Below the pieces are notes generated by a model. That model was given only the letters and a program-made list of their open reading frames with translations, was not told where the DNA came from and searched no databases. Positions 1 to 5,688 of a DNA stretch of 6,169 nucleotides are shown piece after piece. Both the position numbers and the translations under genes were made by a program. The stretch is from an uncultured Gemmatimonadota bacterium (lineage in GTDB: Bacteria > Gemmatimonadota > Gemmatimonadetes > Gemmatimonadales > Gemmatimonadaceae): positions 1 through 6,169 of the forward strand of contig CAMPKM010000188.1 of NCBI GenBank assembly GCA_946887155.1, given 5' to 3'. The stretch's first letter is position 1. Each line of letters begins with the position of its first letter.

Positions 1-1
1 G

Positions 2-2107
2 GTGAACGTGGGCTCGGAAGCGATTCGCGCGAACATCCAGGAGGTGACGAAGGACTTCTTCGCGGTGCTGCAGGCCAGGTTCGTTGCTGGCCGTGGCTTC
101 AGCGAGGCTGACCTCGCCGACCGATCCAGCGTTGTCGTAATCAGTGAAGGGTTCTGGCGGTCCAGGCTCGGTGGCTCAGACATTGGCAACCGGACGATCG
201 CCGTGAACGGTGTGCCCCAGTCCATCATCGGCGTCGTTCGAAACGCTCATGTCTACCCGGAGAGCACCGAGGTCTGGCTTCCCCTGCGGCCGCGTACGTT
301 CGGCGGCGCCGAACGGAACAACATCAACTACGAAGCGATCGGACGGCTGGCGGCCGGCGTTTCGCTGGAGCGCGCGCGCAGCGACTTGTCGGCAATCGCA
401 CGGCGCATCAACGAAACGGATCCCGGGAGCCTGTATTCGCACGGCGTCGATGTAACGCCCCTGGGCGAACACCTGGTTCGCGGGAGCACGGACGTGCTCA
501 AACTGCTGTTCGGTTCTGTCGGGCTTGTGCTCTTGATCGCCTGCGCCAACCTGGCAAGCGCGAACCTGGCCCAGGACGCCGTGCGGAGCCGCGAAATGGC
601 GATCCGCGCCGCGTTAGGCGGGTCGCGCCGGCGGCTGATCCGGCAGGTCCTGGTCGACAACGCGCTCGTCGCCCTGATCGGCGGCTCGTTTGGTGTCCTG
701 TTGGCCTGGGGACTGGTCAGCAGCGCCACACTCGTATCCGCTACGCAATTGCCGAGGTCCAGTGAGATTGCGATCGATGGACGGGTGATTGCCTTTGCCT
801 TCGTCGTTGCGGCGCTGGCCGGCGTGCTCACCGGGCTGCTCCCCGCGCTTCGCGCCACCCGCACCGCTCCGTCGCGCGCGCTCGAAGGTGGTTCGCGAAC
901 CTGGGCCGCCGGTGGCCGGGGCCTGCCCGGCCGCGCCTTCGTCACGGCGGAAATAGCGATGGCCCTGATGCTGGTCGTCGTTGCCGGATCGCTGATGCAA
1001 AGCCTTCGCGCCGTACTCTCACGGCCCCTCGGGTTCGAGACGGACGGTGTGGTCACCGCCGAGATCACGTTGAGCGGCCCGCGGTATCGTGGCGACACAG
1101 CGGCTGTCGTTTCGTACTGGGAGCGACTGCGCCAGTCGATGGCCGACATACCTGGCGTAGCAGGCGCTGGGCTCGTGAACTGGGTTCCCCTCGTGCGGGG
1201 AGGTAACGGCTTTATCGAAGTCGAGGGAAAGGACATCGCCCGCGCCGGCGCCGGGTACCGCATGGTCAGCGAGGGATTCTTCGACGCCCTTGGCATCCGT
1301 GTTCTCGAAGGACGGGCGTTCGACGCCACGGACCGTAGCGACGGCGTCCGGGTCGCGGTCATCAACCAGCGACTGGCCGATCGCTACTGGCCCGGCGAGT
1401 CGCCGTTAGGCAGGCGGCTGCGCGCCGTCAGCATGGAACCGCGGCAGAACGCGCCGGCGGAGTGGCTGACGATCGTGGGTGTCGTGAGCGACGCCCGCCC
1501 TTCAGGTTACGAAGCCGAGGAGAGCGCCGAGATGTACGTGCTGTACCGGCAACTTCCGACCTGGCGGTTTGGCACGATGAACCTGCTCGTCCGCGCCGCG
1601 GGACCGGAGGAATCGCTCATGCGCGCGGTCCGTGAGCGCATCAGCCGCGTCGACCCGGACATCCCCGCCGACCTGGCCTTCATGACGACGCATGCGAACC
1701 TCGTCACGGCCTGGCGACGCTTCATGATGACGGCGCTTTCGGTGTTTGGCGGGCTATCGCTGTTCCTGGCCGCGATCGGCGTGTACGGCGTACTCTCGTT
1801 CGCGGCAACCCAGCGCACGCGGGAAATCGCCATTCGTTCGGCACTCGGCGCCGACCGGGGCAAGCTGGTCGCGCTGGTCCTCGGGAGTGGCGCGCGCGTC
1901 GTTATGCTCGGCCTCGTCATCGGGCTGGTCGGATCGTGGTACCTCATGCAGCTCGTGCGCGGCCTGCTTTTTCAGGTCGAGCCCAGGGATCCCTTCGTGT
2001 TCGGCGTTTCGATCGTGACGATCGCGGTCGTCGGTGCCCTGGCGGCGCTCATTCCCGCGAGACGGGCTTCGCGCGTTGACCCGATGCAGGCGCTCCGTTC
2101 GGAGTGA
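2..2107 (+). CDS. ADOP/MacB-like duplicated ABC transporter permease, 5' partial
   Basis: This is an inner-membrane permease with two FtsX/MacB-type halves. It is partial: the reading frame is open to the left edge, and the GTG at base 2 is only the first in-frame start codon. By comparison with the family (about 800 residues) roughly the first 100 residues are missing. Numbering from that codon, residues 1-155 are the end of the first periplasmic MacB-like domain. A first FtsX half follows, with hydrophobic segments near 166-188, 221-245 and 261-283. A membrane segment at 311-333 leads into a second periplasmic domain (about 340-570). The second FtsX half has segments near 574-600, 628-653 and 665-687. 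The duplicated cytosolic coupling signatures are visible: SREMAIRAALG (197-206) and TREIAIRSALG (606-616). The C-terminus RRASRVDPMQALRSE is typical of the acidobacterial duplicated permeases. Relatives act with a separate ATPase or as orphan permeases. The substrate cannot be told, and no ATPase lies in the window. The last 59 bp overlap the convergent FAD/Rieske gene. Confidence 0.93.
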   Translation: MNVGSEAIRANIQEVTKDFFAVLQARFVAGRGFSEADLADRSSVVVISEGFWRSRLGGSDIGNRTIAVNGVPQSIIGVVRNAHVYPESTEVWLPLRPRTFGGAERNNINYEAIGRLAAGVSLERARSDLSAIARRINETDPGSLYSHGVDVTPLGEHLVRGSTDVLKLLFGSVGLVLLIACANLASANLAQDAVRSREMAIRAALGGSRRRLIRQVLVDNALVALIGGSFGVLLAWGLVSSATLVSATQLPRSSEIAIDGRVIAFAFVVAALAGVLTGLLPALRATRTAPSRALEGGSRTWAAGGRGLPGRAFVTAEIAMALMLVVVAGSLMQSLRAVLSRPLGFETDGVVTAEITLSGPRYRGDTAAVVSYWERLRQSMADIPGVAGAGLVNWVPLVRGGNGFIEVEGKDIARAGAGYRMVSEGFFDALGIRVLEGRAFDATDRSDGVRVAVINQRLADRYWPGESPLGRRLRAVSMEPRQNAPAEWLTIVGVVSDARPSGYEAEESAEMYVLYRQLPTWRFGTMNLLVRAAGPEESLMRAVRERISRVDPDIPADLAFMTTHANLVTAWRRFMMTALSVFGGLSLFLAAIGVYGVLSFAATQRTREIAIRSALGADRGKLVALVLGSGARVVMLGLVIGLVGSWYLMQLVRGLLFQVEPRDPFVFGVSIVTIAVVGALAALIPARRASRVDPMQALRSE

Positions 2108-3632
2108 CGTCATCGGGCAGCTCGGAGAGATCCGACAGCGCCGGTCCGTTGATCACCTTGCCGTGTCGATCGAAGCGCGAACCGTGACACGGGCAATCCC
2201 ACGTCTTCTCGGCGTTGTTCCAATCGACGATGCAGTAGAGGTGCGGACAGACCGCGGACCGCATGTGGATCTCACCCGTAGCGTCCTTGTAGACCGCGAT
2301 CTTCCGGGCGCCATCGCGCATGATCGCGCCGGAATCATTGCCCAGCTCCACCGGTGAATGGATTTCACCCGGCGTCGCCAGGTCACCATACTGCAGCGCG
2401 ACGTTGAGATTTTCCTTGAGGAATGCCGGGGCCGCGCGAAGCGTCTTGCGTGCCGGATCGTACAGTTTCGACCACGCATTCTCCCGGCCGGCGATCAGGT
2501 CGGTGATGAGCATGCCCGCGATCGTGCCGTGTGTCATGCCATTACCGGAGTCGCCGGTGGCGATGTACGTGTGGTCGTCGCCCGGATTGACCCCGATGAA
2601 GGCCATCGCGTCGATGGGCTCGAGCACCTGGCCCGACCAGCGATACAGCACGTCGCCCACCATGGGGAATCGCGTGCGCGTCCACTGCTCGAGCTTCCAG
2701 AACGGCTCTTCTTCGTTGTCGCCCTGGCCCGTCTTGTGGTCCTCACCACCGACGACGAGGATCTCGTTATGCGCATCCAGCGTTGTCAGCCGGATGTAAT
2801 GATACGGATCGAGGTTGTCCCAGTAGAGGCCACGCGGAACCGCACCCTTCGGAACTTGCATCCCGACCACGTAGGTGCGATACGCCGCCTGCTTGGTGTG
2901 GATCGTCACCCGGTCGTTGACCGGCGAGTTCGTCGCGAAGACGAGCGCGTTGGCCCTGACCGCATGGCCGTCCGATGTCTTCACCTTCGGGCGATCGTCC
3001 TCTTCGTCCATCGAGTCGACGTGCGTGCCGCAGAAGATGCGGCCTCCATCGCGCTCGATCGCCTTTGTGAGCGCGGCGATGTATTTCAGCGGATGAAACT
3101 GCGCCTGGTTGGGAAACCGGACCGCAGATTTCGTCTTGAACGACACATCCGGGATCTGGGTGAGAAGCTCGACACCGGGAATGCCCGCGCGCCGGGCAGC
3201 TTCGGCTTCGTCCGCCAGGTCCTGTCCCTCGCCATCGAGCGCGAACCAGTAGCCGTCCAGTCGTTCGAACTCGCAGTCGATTCCCTCTTCACGCACGATC
3301 GCTTCGATGCGATCGATCGCCGCCATGTGACTCTCGGCAGCCATTCGTGCGCCTTCAGGACCATGCATTTTTTCGATCTGCGCGTAGTAGTCGTCGAGCG
3401 CGCAGACGAGGTGAGCAGTCGTCCGTCCGGTTTCGCCGCCGGCAACAGGACCATCATCGAGCACAACGACACGCTTTCCGTCGCGGCCGAGCAGGTATGC
3501 TGTGGTGATTCCGGCTATGCCGGCGCCAACGATACACACGTCAGTATCGAGATCGCCTTGCAGAGGGTCGAACGAAGGAATGTTTGATGTATCGGTCCAG
3601 ACGGATTTGGTGGTTCCCGAATCGGTTGCCAT
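2049..3632 (-). CDS. FAD-dependent oxidoreductase with C-terminal Rieske [2Fe-2S] domain
   Basis: Predicted soluble redox enzyme of 527 residues with DAO-type FAD fold and Rieske fusion, the same architecture as Bacillus YhfW. The substrate is unknown. No signal peptide is evident. Numbered from the ATG at 3632, the dinucleotide-binding motif GAGIAG is at 36-41 in a beta-alpha-beta unit ending in LDD (about 58-60). A second FAD-fold signature GGETGRTTAHL lies at 65-75, and the C-terminal FAD strand TYIATGDSGNG at 355-365. The Rieske domain fills about 425-500, with cluster ligands C462, H464, C480 and H483 intact. C467 and C482 sit where the disulphide pair of cytochrome bc-type Rieske proteins lies. 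I chose ATG 3632 because the frame upstream only offers a GTG at 3671 directly beside a hairpin; neither start has a clear Shine-Dalgarno. The last 18-19 residues lie in the overlap with the permease gene and look like a lineage-specific tail. The family call is firm; the reaction is not. Confidence 0.93.
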   Translation of the reverse strand: MATDSGTTKSVWTDTSNIPSFDPLQGDLDTDVCIVGAGIAGITTAYLLGRDGKRVVVLDDGPVAGGETGRTTAHLVCALDDYYAQIEKMHGPEGARMAAESHMAAIDRIEAIVREEGIDCEFERLDGYWFALDGEGQDLADEAEAARRAGIPGVELLTQIPDVSFKTKSAVRFPNQAQFHPLKYIAALTKAIERDGGRIFCGTHVDSMDEEDDRPKVKTSDGHAVRANALVFATNSPVNDRVTIHTKQAAYRTYVVGMQVPKGAVPRGLYWDNLDPYHYIRLTTLDAHNEILVVGGEDHKTGQGDNEEEPFWKLEQWTRTRFPMVGDVLYRWSGQVLEPIDAMAFIGVNPGDDHTYIATGDSGNGMTHGTIAGMLITDLIAGRENAWSKLYDPARKTLRAAPAFLKENLNVALQYGDLATPGEIHSPVELGNDSGAIMRDGARKIAVYKDATGEIHMRSAVCPHLYCIVDWNNAEKTWDCPCHGSRFDRHGKVINGPALSDLSELPDDVTPNGAPASGQRAKPVSRE

Positions 3633-3672
3633 ATGAGGCACGAGTTGGCGCGATGAACTGCGGATAAACACA

Positions 3673-3693
3673 GGGGTTTGTTGAGTAAACCCC
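3673..3693 (-). terminator. Hairpin, possible terminator between tRNA-Phe and the FAD/Rieske gene
   Basis: GGGGTTT and AAACCCC form a perfect 7-bp stem around a 7-nt loop. On the - strand the stem is followed by TGTGTTTATCC, a T-rich but interrupted stretch. It lies downstream of tRNA-Phe and 41 bp before the chosen FAD/Rieske start, so it could end tRNA-region transcription or be a structure in the 5' leader. The stem is short and the T-run is broken, so the terminator call is tentative. Confidence 0.3.
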
Positions 3694-3913
3694 GCGCCAA
3701 TGCGCTCGTTTCAGCGGACTCGAGGAGGAGATGCGAGTTAGCGCGAAGTCCGCGCGGTAGTGCCCGGCGCGGATGCAGTCGGACTACGATCCCGTGCAAG
3801 TTCTTTCGGAGCCGCGCGCCTTTCCGCTCGACGCAGCGATCCGCGGCGACTTGCTCCTCCGATGTATCCGCCAGGGTTGCACCACGCCGTTCAGCGGAGA
3901 CTCGTCATAAAAG

Positions 3914-3986
<73 letters not shown>

Positions 3987-3997
3987 GAAGAGCGAGA

Positions 3998-4025
3998 AAC
4001 CTAAAGACCAGAGTCCAAAGTCCAA
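3998..4025 (-). promoter_or_regulatory. Weak candidate promoter for tRNA-Phe
   Basis: On the - strand TTGGAC (4025-4020) and TAGGTT (4003-3998) are separated by 16 bp, and the second box lies 11 nt before the mature tRNA 5' end. Each matches the sigma-70 consensus at only three of six positions. If real, the -35 box is supplied by the GTCCAAA repeat. This rests on spacing more than on sequence quality. Confidence 0.2.
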
Positions 4026-4033
4026 AGTCCAGA
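4012..4033. repeat. Tandem heptamer repeat (GTCCAAA units)
   Basis: Three consecutive 7-bp units, GTCCAAA, GTCCAAA and GTCCAGA, start at 4013, 4020 and 4027. The same unit recurs inverted at 4061-4073 (GGACTTTGGACTT). It is not part of any recognisable gene and lies between the tRNA-Phe 5' end and the queF stop codon. I recall similar GTCCAAA-type intergenic repeats in Acidobacteriota genomes, but this could not be checked here. Confidence 0.7.
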
Positions 4034-4073
4034 CACGCAATTCCGGTCCCAAGTCCCTCTGGACTTTGGACTT
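4018..4073. repeat. Perfect 16-bp inverted repeat with 24-nt loop
   Basis: AAGTCCAAAGTCCAGA at 4018-4033 is the exact reverse complement of 4058-4073, with 24 bp between. The left arm overlaps the heptamer array. On the - strand it begins 12 nt after the queF stop codon, so a transcript leaving queF would form a strong hairpin. No T-run follows on that strand, so it is better read as a REP-like palindrome or an mRNA 3'-end stabiliser/Rho-type stop than as an intrinsic terminator. Confidence 0.75.
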
Positions 4074-4085
4074 CGGTCGCCGACC

Positions 4086-4481
4086 CTAGACCTTCGAACC
4101 GACCGACGCGCTGATCACAGACTTGATCCCGCCCCGAACATTGAAGTCGCCGACAACCTCCATCCAGCGGGGCTGCACCGCAGCGCTCAGGTCATCCAGG
4201 ATCCGGTTGACGGCGCGCTCATAAAAGACCGCCGCGTCGCGGAAGCTCCAGAGGTAGAGCTTGAGACTCTTCAGCTCGACGCAGCGCTCGGCCGGTATGT
4301 ACGCGATGTGGATGACTCCAAAATCCGGCGCCCCTCCCTTCAACAGCGCCAATTCCGCAGCGTCCGACTCCACACCGCCCAGCGGACAAAGCGACGTGAA
4401 TTCCTGACATTCCATCCGAATCTCATACGGGCGTTCGGGGTACGGATTGGCGAAGGTCTCGAGCAGCTCGGCGCGTGGCAT
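4086..4481 (-). CDS. queF: QueF, NADPH-dependent preQ0 (7-cyano-7-deazaguanine) reductase
   Basis: Cytosolic enzyme that reduces the nitrile of preQ0 to the aminomethyl group of preQ1 with two NADPH, a late step of queuosine precursor synthesis. The 131-residue length fits the short unimodular (YkvM-type) QueF rather than the two-domain E. coli form. Key features are EFTSLCP (27-33) with the thioimide-forming Cys32; PDF (52-54) with the catalytic Asp53; the QueF signature ELKSLKLY (69-76); and Glu88. The closing segment FNVRGGI (113-119) is also typical. Two things are odd. About 14 extra residues (VESDAAELALLKGG region, 37-50) separate Cys32 from Asp53. The residue before Glu88 is Tyr where B. 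subtilis QueF has His. The ATG at 4481 has no Shine-Dalgarno but lies 6 nt after a plausible -10 box, suggesting a leaderless message. No other queuosine gene is in the window. Confidence 0.93.
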   Translation of the reverse strand: MPRAELLETFANPYPERPYEIRMECQEFTSLCPLGGVESDAAELALLKGGAPDFGVIHIAYIPAERCVELKSLKLYLWSFRDAAVFYERAVNRILDDLSAAVQPRWMEVVGDFNVRGGIKSVISASVGSKV

Positions 4482-4487
4482 GGGTCG

Positions 4488-4516
4488 AATTTAGCGGCGA
4501 CTCCCGCCTGTGACGA
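4488..4516 (-). promoter_or_regulatory. Candidate queF promoter giving a leaderless transcript
   Basis: On the - strand TCGTCA (4516-4511) and TAAATT (4493-4488) are separated by 17 bp, each matching sigma-70 consensus at four of six positions. The -10 box ends 6 nt before the queF ATG, which would place the transcription start at or next to the start codon. The absence of a Shine-Dalgarno before queF agrees with this. No start-site data exist here. Confidence 0.33.
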
Positions 4517-4569
4517 AATGGGCCTTCTGTAACATGGACAGCCCCGAGCACCACCCGTACCTTCGGAAT

Positions 4570-4617
4570 GCCGTCGTATAAACGACGGCTTCGCCGCCAC
4601 GATCAACGGCGTGGCGG
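4570..4617 (+). ncRNA. Candidate small structured RNA body: two hairpins upstream of an intrinsic terminator
   Basis: Two perfect 8-bp stem-loops follow each other. GCCGTCGT/ACGACGGC (4570-4589) has loop ATAA, and CCGCCACG/CGTGGCGG (4594-4617) has an 8-nt loop. Five bases later comes a strong + strand intrinsic terminator (4622-4654). Both neighbouring genes are on the - strand, so that terminator has no protein gene to serve. A short + strand RNA starting somewhere in 4500-4570 is the simplest reading. The 5' end and promoter are not identifiable, it matches no RNA family I recognise, and the hairpins may instead act on the - strand. The coordinates cover only the visible structure. Confidence 0.28.
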
Positions 4618-4621
4618 TACA

Positions 4622-4654
4622 GCCCCCCGGGCAGTGCCCGGGGGGCGCTCTTTT
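4622..4654 (+). terminator. Strong intrinsic terminator on the + strand
   Basis: GCCCCCCGGGC (4622-4632) and GCCCGGGGGGC (4636-4646) make a perfect 11-bp GC stem with a 3-nt loop, followed by GCTCTTTT ending at 4654. The T-run is on the + strand only; on the - strand the stem is followed by TGTACC. It stops + strand transcription 3 bp before the rhomboid gene's 3' end, and as a hairpin it may also sit in the 3' end of the rhomboid message. Confidence 0.75.
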
Positions 4655-4657
4655 GGG

Positions 4658-5584
4658 TCAGTCGTCCTTCCGGAGCTCGCGCGAGCGCTCTTCGAGTAGC
4701 TGGCGCTCGTCGCCCGTCAGGCTGTCCATGCCCTGCTGCGAAATCTTGTCGAGCAGGCGATCGAGCTCCGTGAGCCGCTCACCCGCCGGCCGCGGCTGGG
4801 GTGACACCGGCACCGTGGGCTGCGGCGCGACGCGCTGCGACACGGCCTGCTGGCTCTGGATCACGATGTCGTCCACGTCACGGGTGCGCTCTCGCGTGCG
4901 AGGCATCGAGCGCGGAACCGCTCGCGGGGACTCGTCAGGCAGGTCGGGCACGGAGTTTACGCGCTGCCGCAGCTTGTCGAAGCCGGCGCCCGCCGTCGCG
5001 GTTCGCCAGAAGATCCACGCCGCCGCCAGGCCACCTGCATGCGCCAGGTACGCGACGCCATTCCCGTCACCCGGCTGGATCGTTCCGACCAGCAGCGTGA
5101 TGGTGACCAGCGTGGCCACCAGCCATTTCACGGGGGCCGGGTACGTCATGAACAGGTAGATCTCCTCGTCCGGCCAGCGCAGCGCATAGGCCATCGCGAT
5201 GCCCAGCACGGCACCCGTCGCGCCAACCAGCGTGGCGTCCCGCACCAGCAACGTGTGCGCCAGCCAGCCGCCGAGTCCGCACCAGAGATAGAAGTTCCGG
5301 AACACACGCGTCGTCCATGCCTGTTCGAGACGCGGGCCGAACACGAACAGCAGGTACACGTTCAGCAGCAGCGTCCAGAAACCAGTATGGACGAAGAGGT
5401 GTGTGCCGACGGTCCACCACTGGCCCGGCAATCCGTCCAGCCGAAAACCAAGCGCATCCCGCATGTTGTCGGCGCCGAACACCGTGAACTGCAGGAAAAA
5501 CACGACCACGTTCAGGGCGATCAGCCACTGAACCGCCGGCGTCATGCGCGGAATGTCCTGTTCTTCGCTGAAGGTGTTCGTCAT
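4658..5584 (-). CDS. Rhomboid-family intramembrane protein with GATG in place of GxSG; C-terminal cytosolic domain
   Basis: Integral membrane protein of 308 residues with the six-helix rhomboid core at about 17-195. Active rhomboids cut transmembrane substrates using a Ser-His dyad. Visible landmarks are HLFVH (62-66); Asn75 in LLLN, the oxyanion-stabilising position; GATGAVLG (121-128), which replaces GASGAVFG; and His182 in LAHAGG. The nucleophile position 123 is Thr (codon ACG, positions 5218-5216), so the protein may be an inactive rhomboid, or Thr may act in place of Ser. After the core comes a Pro/Arg-rich linker (about 200-268). A short conserved helix pair follows, LDRLLDKISQQGMDSLTGDE (274-293), matching the DUF6576-type tail of many rhomboids. 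ATG 5584 is the only start before the first helix with no in-frame alternative upstream. An AAGGAG lies 20 nt before it, farther than usual, so the start signal is unclear. Confidence 0.92.
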   Translation of the reverse strand: MTNTFSEEQDIPRMTPAVQWLIALNVVVFFLQFTVFGADNMRDALGFRLDGLPGQWWTVGTHLFVHTGFWTLLLNVYLLFVFGPRLEQAWTTRVFRNFYLWCGLGGWLAHTLLVRDATLVGATGAVLGIAMAYALRWPDEEIYLFMTYPAPVKWLVATLVTITLLVGTIQPGDGNGVAYLAHAGGLAAAWIFWRTATAGAGFDKLRQRVNSVPDLPDESPRAVPRSMPRTRERTRDVDDIVIQSQQAVSQRVAPQPTVPVSPQPRPAGERLTELDRLLDKISQQGMDSLTGDERQLLEERSRELRKDD

Positions 5585-5688
5585 CGGTTTCCCGGGGCGT
5601 GCGTCTCCTTATCTAAACGCGGCGAAACACCATTCTGTTCCGCACATTCTCTCCCGGGAACCCCTTGCATGCCACGCGCCAGAGCTGC

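Noticed and set aside
328..1365. Long - strand open frame (345 codons) antisense to the permease
   Set aside because: It has low-complexity Arg/Ser/Ala composition with no domain, lying under a clearly conserved permease.
2358..3587. Long + strand open frame (409 codons) antisense to the FAD/Rieske gene
   Set aside because: It is very rich in Arg, Val and His, has no recognisable motif, and mirrors the codon structure of the well-supported - strand gene. It is a GC-rich shadow.
3721..3760. Shine-Dalgarno-like GAGGAGGAG followed by ATG on the + strand
   Set aside because: The purine run abuts the ATG and the frame stops after 9 codons. It is not a credible gene.
4012..4073. CRISPR-like array
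   Set aside because: Repeat units are only 7 bp, directly abutting and without spacers, and no cas gene is present.
4482..4657. preQ1 riboswitch upstream of queF
   Set aside because: I looked on the - strand for a class I or II preQ1 aptamer near the queF start and saw neither the A-rich tail nor the small pseudoknot pattern. The hairpins present are oriented for + strand termination.
5589..5660. Inverted pair TTCCCGGG / CCCGGGAA flanking the rhomboid upstream region
   Set aside because: The arms are 8 bp and about 56 bp apart in GC-rich DNA, with no supporting operator or terminator features. Chance is likely.
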